A stretch of 64,000 nucleotides of DNA, taken from positions 1 to 64,000 of the forward strand of contig DYIF01000007.1 of NCBI GenBank assembly GCA_020723765.1, given 5' to 3'. The stretch comes from Elusimicrobium minutum. Lineage in GTDB: Bacteria > Elusimicrobiota > Elusimicrobia > Elusimicrobiales > UBA9959. Below are positions 9,142 to 17,261 of this stretch, one piece after another. How positions within the stretch are numbered: the first letter of the stretch is position 1; each line of letters opens with the position of its first letter. The notes beneath the pieces were generated by a model that worked only from the letters and a program-made list of their open reading frames with translations, did not search any database and was not told where the DNA came from. The position numbers and the translations under genes are program-made.

Positions 9142-10233
9142 CTATCTTGAGATCGGAGTCTCTCCGGCGTTTGAAGTTTTTCCGTCATAGGGTTTAGCTT
9201 GGTTATATATTGTGGCAAAGTTTCTCGAAAAATAAGCGGCGTAGATCGACGGTAGCAAAACCGCGTTTTCCCAGTTATAAGTTTCGGCGTTATTCGACCA
9301 GTTAAAAGATCCGGTTATCACTATGGAGTTATCGAATATGGCATATTTATTATGCATCATTCCTTTGTTAAAACCGTCCGATATTTTTATATCAAATCCC
9401 GCGTCGTATAATTTTTTAACGGTGGCGCTCTGAGTCGACTGAAGCCTGTCGGTTACTATTCTTATTTTAACTCCGCGGTTTTTGGCGTTTACAAGCGTAT
9501 TAAAAATATCGTCGTCGGATATGGAATAGACCGCTATGTCTATGGTCTTTTTGGAATAGTTTATCATCTTTATTATGTTGGCTCTTATGCTGTTAATCAT
9601 GGTAAGAAGAGCGGTCGGAACATCCGACGGGATAGATAAAGATTTGGAAGGATACGATATATCCGTAGCCCTTGACCACATCGTTTCAAAGTAATTTTTA
9701 TATGAGTTTATGTCCGACTGATTATCTAGAAAAACAATGTTTTCATAATTATTTATATTTGCGTTTATTGTAAAATTATAAGACCCGGTTATTAAAATAG
9801 AAGAATCTATCAATGTGATTTTGTTATGCATTATTCCATATAGCCCGCCGCCTTTCAATAACCTTATCGGTACATTTGCGTTTATAAGTTTTGTTATCGC
9901 AGGATCCACTTTAGAAGTCTGAACTTTAGTATATTCTATTATCATCCTTACTTTGACCCCTCTGTTATGAGCTTTTATTATCGCATCGCTTATATCTTGA
10001 TTGGTTAAAGAGTAGATCGCTATATCCAAAGTTTTTTGGGCATAATTAATTTGTTTTATTAACTGAAACGCTATATCGGATTCGTTTGAAAAAAGACAAA
10101 TATTGGAAAGCAAAACAGTTTTAGATATATTTGATTGCGCCTCGGGGATATCCAAATCCTTTTCTATTTTAAATTCTAACTCTGCCGAATTAATATTTAT
10201 GGCTGTTATAATAGCTATTAATAATTTAATCAT
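9142..10233 (-). CDS. Exported phospholipase D-like protein with two HKD motifs
   Basis: A signal peptide (about residues 1-17, ending INSAE) is followed by two PLD-like domains. The first HKD motif is MHNKITLIDSSILITGSYN and the second MHNKYAIFDNSIVITGSFN; both keep His, Lys and Asp with the correct spacing, so both half-sites look active. The family includes phospholipases, Nuc-type nucleases and cardiolipin synthases. The signal peptide and absence of transmembrane helices favour a periplasmic or secreted nuclease or lipase. It converges on the FtsH-like gene with a 2-base gap. Confidence 0.85.
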   Translation of the reverse strand: MIKLLIAIITAININSAELEFKIEKDLDIPEAQSNISKTVLLSNICLFSNESDIAFQLIKQINYAQKTLDIAIYSLTNQDISDAIIKAHNRGVKVRMIIEYTKVQTSKVDPAITKLINANVPIRLLKGGGLYGIMHNKITLIDSSILITGSYNFTINANINNYENIVFLDNQSDINSYKNYFETMWSRATDISYPSKSLSIPSDVPTALLTMINSIRANIIKMINYSKKTIDIAVYSISDDDIFNTLVNAKNRGVKIRIVTDRLQSTQSATVKKLYDAGFDIKISDGFNKGMMHNKYAIFDNSIVITGSFNWSNNAETYNWENAVLLPSIYAAYFSRNFATIYNQAKPYDGKTSNAGETPISR

Positions 10234-10397
10234 AATTAAATTTTAATATCCTTTTGATATTTATCAAGTACCAAAAGACCTATATAAGTTGTATGTTTAA
10301 AGTCATAAGAAAGAGAACAGAGAATAGGGTATAGAGAATAGGGACATAAGTTGAAAGTCTAAAGTTAAAAGTTGAATGAAAAAATCGATATAGTATT
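10234..10397. repeat. Intergenic spacer with short A-rich repeats
   Basis: Contains two copies of AGAGAATAGGG (10319-10329 and 10333-10343) followed by irregular repeats built on the word AAGTT(N)AAAGT (10348-10378). No gene or promoter is clear. A similar simple-word array occurs at 13831-13911 beyond the tRNA gene, so the two bracket the variable zone. Confidence 0.5.
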
Positions 10398-11114
10398 CTA
10401 ACCTTTATTTAAAATCGTAGTTAATAATAATAAAACCCATAAAAATACAAAAATAAAGAAAACAATTCTTAATTTTTTGAATCTTTTTATATCGCTTGGA
10501 GAATCTATGATTTTATCCGTTTGAAAATTTATATAAAAACACGGTATGGAAAAAATAATTCCGAATACTGTAAGAGAAATAAGAAAACAGTAGAGATAGT
10601 TAATTTTTATGTAAAGTTTTATATTTTTTATTATATATAAATCGTTTTCGAATGTTTTTATGGTTCTTTTAATGATAATATATCCGATATAAAGCATTAT
10701 AATCAATAAAACCGTCAATATTAAGATATCGTCTATTATGCTTGAAAAAGAGGATTTACAAGGAAAATCTTTGTTAAGATAATAAAAATACATTTTGAGA
10801 TTATGGTAATTTTTATCCGAAATTAGATTGAAAATAGCAAAAATAAAAAAATATAACAAAGAGCCGCTTAACATATTTACGGCTGCGGAGGCTTTTTTGA
10901 GAATTTCTATTTTTGTTTTATCTACTAAAAACGATATAAAAAAATATATGGGGAAAATGCCTAAAAATATTAAATTGTAAATGATAAGGTATGCAAAGTG
11001 AACCAATTCTTGTCCATGCGAGAAATGGATTATTTTATCGATAACATAACCTATAGCGAAAGGAATGGAAAATGAAAGTAAAGAGAGAATGATAATCCCG
11101 GTTTTTAAAATCAT
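10398..11114 (-). CDS. Six-helix membrane protein, unknown function
   Basis: A 238-residue protein with about six hydrophobic segments (near 4-26, 38-62, 80-102, 130-150, 168-192 and 215-233), short loops and no motif I recognise. It is AT-rich and stands alone between the PLD-like gene and the non-coding variable zone. It may be an ordinary orphan or part of the accessory region. Confidence 0.55.
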   Translation of the reverse strand: MILKTGIIILSLLSFSIPFAIGYVIDKIIHFSHGQELVHFAYLIIYNLIFLGIFPIYFFISFLVDKTKIEILKKASAAVNMLSGSLLYFFIFAIFNLISDKNYHNLKMYFYYLNKDFPCKSSFSSIIDDILILTVLLIIMLYIGYIIIKRTIKTFENDLYIIKNIKLYIKINYLYCFLISLTVFGIIFSIPCFYINFQTDKIIDSPSDIKRFKKLRIVFFIFVFLWVLLLLTTILNKG

Positions 11115-11198
11115 AAAAAAAGTATATTATATTGATTTTTATAAATCAAATTACATTATAATGTTTGTTTATAAAACTGATGTGTCGTAATTGGAAAA

Positions 11199-11361
11199 GG
11201 AAATGATATTCGCATTTCCTAGATAAGCTACGGAGGGAGTGGGATTCTCACGCAAATAAATTTTGCTCGCCGCAAAATTTTTCGCGTGCCGCCCCTCGAC
11301 CTTATGATTGGTTCAATCGGTCTGCGGGCTTTCGAATCCCGCGAAATGCTATACGCATTTC
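11199..11361. repeat. Palindrome-rich intergenic sequence
   Basis: Two related hairpins, GAAATGATATTCGCATTTC (11200-11218) and GAAATGCTATACGCATTTC (11343-11361), flank nested inverted repeats: CACGC/GCGTG around an ATTTTGC/GCAAAAT pair (about 11249-11290) and GCGGG/CCCGC (11324-11342). Local GC is much higher than in neighbouring genes. The downstream bases 11362-11551 hold further GC-rich fragments and no credible gene. Probably debris of repeated insertion next to a tRNA gene. Confidence 0.55.
11231..11247 (-). repeat. 17-base copy of the tRNA-Ser 3' end (putative att site)
   Basis: The 17 bases CGGAGGGAGTGGGATTC are identical to 13571-13587, the 3' acceptor and T-arm portion of the tRNA-Ser gene read on the minus strand. 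The two copies lie in direct orientation 2,340 bases apart and enclose the restriction-modification genes. This is the arrangement left by elements that integrate into tRNA 3' ends. Confidence 0.65.
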
Positions 11362-11551
11362 TCATATAAACTGCGGTGTGTATTTGAAAAAATCTGAACC
11401 GATTTCATTAACGGGCTCAGCGGGCGGAAGGGCAAAGATCGAACCCCCTTTCCGCCAGCCTCGACCTGCCTGCCCGATCGAAGCGGCGCGTAGGCGGGAA
11501 GCGGAAGCGAAAAGGACGATTTCAAGTTTTTCTTTGGCGGCAAATTCTTTT

Positions 11552-12376
11552 TTACTTATAAATGATTAAGATTTTCGAAATTGTTGTATAAGTTTTCTTT
11601 TTAAAACTAAAAACAATTTCGTCTTTGGTTGACACCAAAGCATTGTCAAAAAATTTATCAATCTCGCTAAATACAAAATCAAAATCTCTTTTCAATTTCC
11701 AGCTCTCCTCTAGATTATTTTTACTCGCTAAAACTACGAAAAATCTATTGTCAGCACCAAATCTTTGCGCACCCTGATTTTCATAAAGCCAAATAATTAA
11801 ATCTTTAGGATTTTTCAAAGCTTTTTCAAGAGTAAAATCTTTTGGTAGATAAGTAATTTTTAAGTCAAAGGGTTGGTTATCGAAGAAAATATCAACGCCG
11901 AAATTATTTTTGAGCGTTGGAATTACTTTTGGATGCTGACTAATATGGTCTTCAATTAAAACTGTTGTCCAGTGATTATACCAAGTGGCAATTACATAGT
12001 GTGTAATATCATCATGCAGTTTGCTTTTTACGCCGTTTATTAAATCTTCATATCTTACAAATCGCCTGACATATTCAGTTTGGATTTTTTGATCTAATTG
12101 TCCTTGAACAACACCCCATCTAAATTCTTTAACTTTCAACAATTCTTGTTTCAATGCTTCGTCAGATATAAGTTTTTGTCTTTCTTTGATTTGTGTTTGA
12201 TATTTTTTCTTAATAAATTCATCAATTTTATTTTGCGGAATATTAATAAGTTTTTTAATAAGATTTGTAGCAGTACCTCTTGCATCAACGCCTAAAATTC
12301 CAGCTAATTCTTTTAAGTCATCAGATTTAATAGCTCTTAACTTTAGATTTGCTAATTCTTTTTTTGAAACTAACAT
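11552..12376 (-). CDS. Putative type II restriction endonuclease (SAP-like N-terminus, PD-(D/E)xK core)
   Basis: A 274-residue protein. The N-terminus (about 8-45) resembles a SAP DNA-binding helix-extended-loop-helix (KLRAIKSDDLKELAGILGV). The middle holds a plausible nuclease core: Glu in TTVLIEDHISQHP, Asp in FGVDIFFDN and D-x-K in PFDLKITYLP. It overlaps nothing and follows the methyltransferase by 2 bases in the same direction, the usual pairing of a type II system. Ile is mostly ATT here while most window genes prefer ATA, consistent with acquisition. The recognition sequence cannot be inferred. Confidence 0.7.
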   Translation of the reverse strand: MLVSKKELANLKLRAIKSDDLKELAGILGVDARGTATNLIKKLINIPQNKIDEFIKKKYQTQIKERQKLISDEALKQELLKVKEFRWGVVQGQLDQKIQTEYVRRFVRYEDLINGVKSKLHDDITHYVIATWYNHWTTVLIEDHISQHPKVIPTLKNNFGVDIFFDNQPFDLKITYLPKDFTLEKALKNPKDLIIWLYENQGAQRFGADNRFFVVLASKNNLEESWKLKRDFDFVFSEIDKFFDNALVSTKDEIVFSFKKKTYTTISKILIIYK

Positions 12377-12378
12377 AG

Positions 12379-13185
12379 TTATCTTTTTTGAAATAATAAA
12401 ATATATTCGTGTCTAAAAATATAGAAGCCCCCAACCAAAGCTCTATATCTCCATAAATGTTCCTGATTTCTTTTGGCGCGATTATTAACCATATTTTTAA
12501 CCAAAATACTTTTCAGTATTAAGCCATCTCTATTTAATACTTCCTGCATTGTCATAAATCCTAAAGGCACCCATTCAGAGTTTGTATATTTATCGCCAAT
12601 CACAACCGCTAAATAATGTTTTCTTTCAAGTAAATCTAAAAAGTTAGAAACAACATCGCCAAAGAGTTTTAGAAAATCCTTTACTGATCTGGCGTTGCTT
12701 AAATCGTCAGACCTATTACTAAATTTAATAATATCGTGATAAGGCGGATGCATTATTATTAACTGAACATTTTGCTTATTGTGAGATTTTAAAATTTCAT
12801 ATACTTTTTCGCGTGTTTCCTTTTTTGTGCTATCTGCAACTAAAATCTCTGCAAAAACATTAGAATCAAATAAAGATTCTTGGCTGATTCTTTGTTTCGC
12901 AATTTCTGCAATTTGCGGCAATAATTCAATGCCAATTCCGTTTCTTCCTAATCTTTTGCACTCAATTAAAGTTGTTCCGCTTCCTAAAAAAGTATCTAAA
13001 ATAACATCCCCCTTTTTAGTAAATCGTCTCATTAGTTGATTTGGTATTTGTGGAATAAAATTTCCGTGATAATCACCTCTATGAGCCCCAGATTTATCTC
13101 GCTCACCAATAATCCATAAACTATCAGTGATAATGTCCTGATATTCTTTCCAGTTTTTTAAGTTTAAGTCGTTTATTTTTGACAT
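12379..13185 (-). CDS. DNA methyltransferase (N4/N6 type) of a restriction-modification system
   Basis: S-adenosylmethionine-dependent DNA amino-methyltransferase, 268 residues. SAM-binding motif: DTFLGSGTTLIECKRLGRNG (about 62-81), followed by the acidic GIELL. Catalytic motif IV reads MHPPYHD (about 148), a variant of (D/S/N)PPY in which His takes the first position. It lies 4 bases after a broken Cro-like gene and 2 bases before the nuclease. Codon use (ATT for Ile) differs from most neighbours. It should protect the host from the adjacent nuclease. Confidence 0.85.
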   Translation of the reverse strand: MSKINDLNLKNWKEYQDIITDSLWIIGERDKSGAHRGDYHGNFIPQIPNQLMRRFTKKGDVILDTFLGSGTTLIECKRLGRNGIGIELLPQIAEIAKQRISQESLFDSNVFAEILVADSTKKETREKVYEILKSHNKQNVQLIIMHPPYHDIIKFSNRSDDLSNARSVKDFLKLFGDVVSNFLDLLERKHYLAVVIGDKYTNSEWVPLGFMTMQEVLNRDGLILKSILVKNMVNNRAKRNQEHLWRYRALVGGFYIFRHEYILLFQKR

Positions 13186-13189
13186 AGAT

Positions 13190-13359
13190 TCATTTAATTA
13201 ACTCCTCAATATTTACTCCCAATGCTTTCGCAATTTTCGCCATTGTTTGAACACTTGGTCGATTAACTACTTCGCTTTCTTGGCTAAATCATCTTGATTC
13301 AAGCCAAGTTTGGCCCTTAATCTCTTTATGTTTTCGCTTATTACTTTTCCACTTGTCAT
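13190..13359 (-). pseudogene. Broken Cro/CI-type helix-turn-helix gene (probable RM controller)
   Basis: Read from the ATG at 13357-13359, the frame gives ENIKRLRAKLGLNQDDLAKK and hits TAG after 30 codons. The second half of the same fold continues in another frame as SEVVNRPSVQTMAKIAKALG, ending INIEELIK-like at a TGA at 13190-13192. The total length is 170 bases, not a multiple of three, and about ten residues of the expected helix-turn-helix are missing at the junction. A small deletion has therefore destroyed the gene. Its place just ahead of the methyltransferase is typical of C-proteins that time restriction-modification expression. Confidence 0.75.
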
Positions 13360-13468
13360 ACTAATAAAGTTTTGGTAGTATAATAGTAAATGATAATTTT
13401 ACATCTATTATTATGTTACCAAAAAATATGAAATCAAGCAACATAAATTCGAAAAGCCCGCTTCTGGC

Positions 13469-13486
13469 GTCCCGCATTAGCGGGAC
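13469..13486. repeat. GC-rich hairpin GTCCCGC-ATTA-GCGGGAC
   Basis: Perfect 7-bp stem with a 4-base loop in AT-rich surroundings, between the broken regulator and tRNA-Ser. Function unknown; possibly part of the insertion debris. Confidence 0.5.
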
Positions 13487-13520
13487 AAAGACAAAAAATT
13501 AAATTTCTGCTTCAAAATCG

Positions 13521-13551
13521 GCTGGCGAGCCCTCGCAAAGGGCGAGCCAGC
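13521..13551 (-). terminator. Strong hairpin downstream of tRNA-Ser
   Basis: Stem GCTGGC/GCCAGC plus GCCCT/AGGGC, separated by a symmetric GA/GA internal loop. It lies 17 bases beyond the tRNA 3' end on the minus strand. A T-rich run occurs but not immediately after the stem, so it may be a terminator, a processing signal or only a repeat element. Confidence 0.4.
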
Positions 13552-13567
13552 AACCTCATTTTCCAAC

Positions 13568-13657
13568 TGGCGGAGGGAGTGGGATTCGAACCCACGATAC
13601 GGTAAACCGTATACCGGTTTTCGAGACCGGCGCTTTCGACCGCTCAGCCATCCCTCC
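13568..13657 (-). tRNA. tRNA-Ser (anticodon CGA)
   Basis: Minus-strand cloverleaf: the acceptor GGAGGGA (13651-13657) pairs with TCCCTCC (13572-13578). Anticodon stem CCGGT/ACCGG with loop CTCGAAA gives anticodon CGA (13621-13623), decoding UCG. A long variable arm (TATACGGTTTACCGTAT) and a GTTCGAATC T-loop are as expected for serine tRNA. Discriminator G and an encoded CCA (13568-13570) follow. The gene is intact although its 3' end is the apparent integration site of the adjacent insert. Confidence 0.95.
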
Positions 13658-13816
13658 AGAACTATATAGATTTAAGAGTTTTTAAAATTTTTTAGAGATC
13701 TATTAAACTTTTATGTTTGCGGGCTTCGCAGTACCCGCGCCGACAAAAACTTTTCAGCTTTTGTCGGGCTCTCCCTTTGCGGCGAGCCACGCCGAGTCGA
13801 GAGCAGCCATCCCTCC
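13645..13816. repeat. Duplicated 13-base tRNA-Ser 5' end with GC-rich spacer
   Basis: CAGCCATCCCTCC (13645-13657), the 5' end of the tRNA gene, recurs at 13804-13816. Between the copies lie inverted repeats including CCGACAAAA/TTTTGTCGG (about 13739-13768). It suggests another rearrangement on the upstream side of the tRNA gene. There is no gene here. Confidence 0.5.
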
Positions 13817-13830
13817 CGTTAGTTATATGT

Positions 13831-13911
13831 TAAATGTTCAAAGTTCAATGTTCAATGTGGAATGTGCAAAGTTTAAAGTTTAATGTTATAAGTTGGGTGT
13901 TAAAGAACTAT
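13831..13911. repeat. Irregular short-word array
   Basis: About 80 bases made of variants of TGTTCAAAGT and TGTTCAATGT (for example 13836-13857). Unit length is not constant and there are no spacers, so this is not CRISPR. Similar words occur at 10348-10378. Confidence 0.5.
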
Positions 13912-13923
13912 AAGTATATTTTA

Positions 13924-14604
13924 TTAAAAATTTATAAATTCCGTAATGGTTTTTCTGTATTTTAAAGGGACTTTCGATTTTTGAAGCTTTTCGTTGGCTC
14001 TTTCTTTTATCGCTATTTCGTTAAAAAATTTCTTCCATAAACTTTCTATTTTAATTTCTTCGTTTGTTTTTTGAAATCTCAGATTTTCGACTTTTTTAAT
14101 ATACGATTTGTCTTTTATTCTTATGAAAATCGATTTTCTTTTCTCGTCGTATATAATAAAATTTTCTCTCATTCTTTTTTTAAAATATGAGCCTAAGTCC
14201 TCTATAATATTGTTTTCGGTAGAGATTTTAGCTATGTATGAGCCTTTTTCAAATTCCATAAATCTTAAAAAACCTTTCATTCTATGAAGCTCTGAAAAAT
14301 AACTTTTTTTTATTTTTTCCACAAGATTAACCCATTTGTTTGTTATATCGTTCTTTTTATTTATATCGTTTTTGATAAATCTCAAGTAATTAAGAGCTAT
14401 ATTTTCAAATCCCTCTCTTTCGGATAGATAAATTGTTTTCAATTCTATATAAAAATCTTTGGCCCAGTCGTGTTCTTCTTGAGTTTTTATGTTTATGTTT
14501 TCTCCTAAAACATCCTCGCTCGATATCTTGGAGTTTTCATATTCAAGAGCGAATTTTAAAGCGGTAAGATATCCTTCAAAGCTTTTGTCGTATGTTACGT
14601 TCAT
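13924..14604 (-). CDS. DUF4130 / TIGR03915-family DNA metabolism protein
   Basis: A 226-residue protein starting VTYDKSFEGYLTALKFAL, with central LHRMKGFLRFMEF, as in the family annotated as probable DNA metabolism protein (DUF4130). This family is nearly always encoded beside a specific radical SAM protein, and here it overlaps that gene by 4 bases. The pair is thought to act in DNA modification or repair because some lineages fuse it to uracil-DNA glycosylase, but the reaction is not established. No glycosylase domain is present here. Confidence 0.8.
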   Translation of the reverse strand: MNVTYDKSFEGYLTALKFALEYENSKISSEDVLGENINIKTQEEHDWAKDFYIELKTIYLSEREGFENIALNYLRFIKNDINKKNDITNKWVNLVEKIKKSYFSELHRMKGFLRFMEFEKGSYIAKISTENNIIEDLGSYFKKRMRENFIIYDEKRKSIFIRIKDKSYIKKVENLRFQKTNEEIKIESLWKKFFNEIAIKERANEKLQKSKVPLKYRKTITEFINF

Positions 14605-15824
14605 AATTCTCCGGTGTTTGCGGATAAATATGTCGTATATAAAAGTTTTTCGTCTTCGAATAGGTTGTCTTGCTTGTATTCGATGAGTAAATTTTTTATT
14701 TTATCGGGGTTGTTAGTCGTTATGCCGTGATATTTCCCGTTAAAGGTTAGAAAATAAACGGCTTTTTTGACCGATATTCTCAGTTTTTTCATGTCTTCTA
14801 TTTTTAAATTGGAAAATTTTCTCGCTTTTATTATTTTTTTCGCTCCGACTATTCCTATTCCCGGAACTCTTATAAGCTCGTCGTAAGAAGCTTTGTTTAT
14901 TTCCAAAGGGAACAAGTTTAGATTATTTAAAGCCCATTGAGTTTTAGGGTCGAATATCAAATTTAAATTCTCGTTTTCGTTTAATATTTCGTTTAATTTA
15001 AAATCGTATATTCTTATTAACCAGTCCGCCTGGTAAAGCCTGTGTTCTCTCAAAAGAGGGGGTTTGTTTAGGGCGGGAAGCCTTTCGTCCGAGTTTATGT
15101 TTATAAAAGCCGAGTAGTATACCCTTTTTAACTTCATTTTTTCATATAATTTTTGAGCTAAATTCATTATTTTATAGTCGCTGTCTTCCGTCGCTCCGAC
15201 TATCAATTGAGTCGATTGCCCGCCGTGTTTTTTGTTTTCGTAAATTTCGGATATTTTGTCTTTTGCGTAAGACATCGGCTTTATTATCATCTCCCTCGTT
15301 TTGTCTGGGCATATGGAATCCAGTTTTTTGGAGTCTGCGATTTCTATGTTTACGCTTACTCTATCCGCGTATCTTATCGCCTCTTCTATCAGTTTTTCGT
15401 TTGAGCCAGGAATAATTTTGAGATGTATGTATCCTTTAAAACCGTATTCTTTTCTTAGCTTCGACGCCGTTTTGTTCATTAGTTCCATTGTAAAATCGGG
15501 GTTTTTCATAACCGCCGAGCTTAAAAAAAGACCCTCTATGTAATTTCTTTTATAAAACTCCGTAGTAAGAAGGCATATCTCATCCGGAGTAAAAGCGGTT
15601 CTTTTGATGTTATTCGATTTTCTATTTATGCAATATGCGCAGTCGAATTCGCATATGTTTGTGAGCAGTATTTTTAACAAAGATACGCATCTGCCGTCCG
15701 CGGACCACGAATGACAAATCCCGCTTAAGCGCGAATTATTTTTAAAAGAAGATTTGGACGAAGCGCAGCTTGCGTCGTATTTCGCCGAATTTGAAAGTAT
15801 TTCCAATTTTTCCAAAAGTTCCAT
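14601..15824 (-). CDS. Radical SAM protein with HhH domain, putative DNA modification/repair (TIGR03916 type)
   Basis: 407 residues. The radical SAM cluster motif is ICEFDCAYCINR (C-x3-C-x2-C, about residues 57-64), preceded by CHSWSADGRCVSLLKILLTN, a sequence typical of this family. Toward the C-terminus a helix-hairpin-helix DNA-binding motif is visible (ELIRVPGIGIVGAKKIIKAR, about 315-334). It partners the DUF4130 protein downstream (4-base overlap) and overlaps the rmuC stop by one base. The substrate is unknown; binding to DNA or nucleic acid is inferred from the HhH motif. Confidence 0.88.
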   Translation of the reverse strand: MELLEKLEILSNSAKYDASCASSKSSFKNNSRLSGICHSWSADGRCVSLLKILLTNICEFDCAYCINRKSNNIKRTAFTPDEICLLTTEFYKRNYIEGLFLSSAVMKNPDFTMELMNKTASKLRKEYGFKGYIHLKIIPGSNEKLIEEAIRYADRVSVNIEIADSKKLDSICPDKTREMIIKPMSYAKDKISEIYENKKHGGQSTQLIVGATEDSDYKIMNLAQKLYEKMKLKRVYYSAFININSDERLPALNKPPLLREHRLYQADWLIRIYDFKLNEILNENENLNLIFDPKTQWALNNLNLFPLEINKASYDELIRVPGIGIVGAKKIIKARKFSNLKIEDMKKLRISVKKAVYFLTFNGKYHGITTNNPDKIKNLLIEYKQDNLFEDEKLLYTTYLSANTGEL

Positions 15825-17140
15825 TATCTGTTTTCTTCGGTTTCTTGAGAAACTTCCGATTCTATTTCGAGTATCTTTTCCGATTCTTCTGGAGTTACGG
15901 TTTCTATTTTTTTTAGCTTTCTGCCTATTAGCGTGGTTCTTTTTTCGGCTTTTTCTATCTCGTTAGCCGCATCTTCCAATTTCTTTTTGGTTTTTGACAG
16001 GTAATCTCCGAATTTTACAAATTCCGTTTTTACCGCGGCCAGAATCTTCCATACCTCGTGAGATTTTTTTTCTATGGCGAGCGTCCTAAAACCCATCTGC
16101 AAACTATTTAGTATGGCGGTTATTGTAGTTGGGCCGGTTATTATTACGTTATAATCGGTTCTTATCCTTTCAAAAAGGCCAGGAATTCTTAAAACTTCCG
16201 CAAAAAGGCCCTCCACCGGCAAAAATAGTATGGCGAAGTCGGTTGTACTGGGTGGGTCTATGTATTTGTCCCTTATATCCTTGGCTTCGTTTTTTATTCT
16301 TGTTTCTAAAGATTTAACCGCTTCGATTAAAGCCTCGGAATCCGCTTTTTCTTGAGCGTTTAGTATCTTTTCATAATCTTCCCTTGGGTATTTGGAATCT
16401 ATAGGCAAAAGTATGTGTTTGCCGTCTTCGTTTTTGGAAGGTATTTTTATCGCAAATTCGACTACGCTTGCCTTTTTTATGTTTGCGTTTTCTATGTACT
16501 GATCTTCGGTAAGAATATCTTCAAGTATTTTTTTTAGCTGAAGTTCTCCGAATATTCCTCTTTGTTTTACATTTGTTAAAACTCTTTTTAAATCTCCCAC
16601 ATCCGAGGCCAATCTGCTCATTTCTCCTATGCTTTTATATACGTTTTCCAATTGAGAGCTTACCGTTTTAAAAGATTCCCCGAGCCTTTTTTCCAGAGTC
16701 GTTTGAAGTTTTTCGTCCACGGTTTTTCTCATTTCTTCCAATTTTTTTTCGTTGTTATTCATTATCTCCTTTAGTTTGTCGTCTATCGTTTTGGTTAAGT
16801 GATTTAAATTGTCGGTAAAAGTCTTAAGGCTTTCCCTTTGATCTTCGGACGAGTTTTTTAGAACGGAAGAAATTTTCTCAAAACCCGAAGATATTACCGA
16901 ATTTAAACTGGATATTCCTTCGTTTATGGCTTTTATGTTTTCCGCTCTGGTTCTGGATATTTCGTCCGATACCGCTTGAAAAGCCGTTTGAGTCAGGGTT
17001 TTGGATTCGGTTATTTTTTCGTTTATCTTTTTTATGTTTTCGAGCACTTCTTCTCCGCTATTTGTTTTCATTTTATTATTTTGGTATATAAGATATAGAG
17101 TTAAAAAAAGTATCAGAATCAAAATTATGGTGGATATCAT
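15824..17140 (-). CDS. rmuC: DNA recombination protein RmuC
   Basis: One membrane helix at the N-terminus (about 2-20), then a long coiled coil (about 30-190) and the conserved RmuC domain (FGELQLKKILEDIL, DSKYPREDYEKIL, DFAILFLPVEGLFAEVLR, ITGPTTITAILNSLQMGFRT). The family limits inversions at short inverted repeats and is nuclease-like. I start at the ATG at 17140 because GGAGG lies 4 bases upstream and a longer frame (to 17251) adds no conserved sequence. The inverted-repeat-rich zone nearby may be unrelated. Confidence 0.92.
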   Translation of the reverse strand: MISTIILILILFLTLYLIYQNNKMKTNSGEEVLENIKKINEKITESKTLTQTAFQAVSDEISRTRAENIKAINEGISSLNSVISSGFEKISSVLKNSSEDQRESLKTFTDNLNHLTKTIDDKLKEIMNNNEKKLEEMRKTVDEKLQTTLEKRLGESFKTVSSQLENVYKSIGEMSRLASDVGDLKRVLTNVKQRGIFGELQLKKILEDILTEDQYIENANIKKASVVEFAIKIPSKNEDGKHILLPIDSKYPREDYEKILNAQEKADSEALIEAVKSLETRIKNEAKDIRDKYIDPPSTTDFAILFLPVEGLFAEVLRIPGLFERIRTDYNVIITGPTTITAILNSLQMGFRTLAIEKKSHEVWKILAAVKTEFVKFGDYLSKTKKKLEDAANEIEKAEKRTTLIGRKLKKIETVTPEESEKILEIESEVSQETEENR

Positions 17141-17261
17141 ATGGCCTCCGTATAACTTATTATATTCTATCATAAACTTGCGACACAATTTTGTCGGGGA
17201 AAATAATGTTTGTAATGTATATAAATGAGAAAAATTATATAAAATAATCATTGGAGGCTTT

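Noticed and set aside
11324-11342. T-arm-like hairpin GCGGG-CTTTCGAAT-CCCGC
   Set aside because: No acceptor stem, D-arm or anticodon arm can be drawn around it and the loop is 9 bases, so it is not a tRNA gene.
11420-11460. Minus-strand GGGGGTTCGATC resembling a tRNA 3' end
   Set aside because: The would-be T stem does not pair and no upstream cloverleaf exists.
11349-11569. Open frames of about 60 codons on both strands
   Set aside because: They run through GC-rich repeat debris, have low-complexity Pro/Arg/Ala content and no ribosome binding site.
13831-13911. Possible CRISPR-like array
   Set aside because: Units vary in length, are not separated by unique spacers and no cas genes are present.
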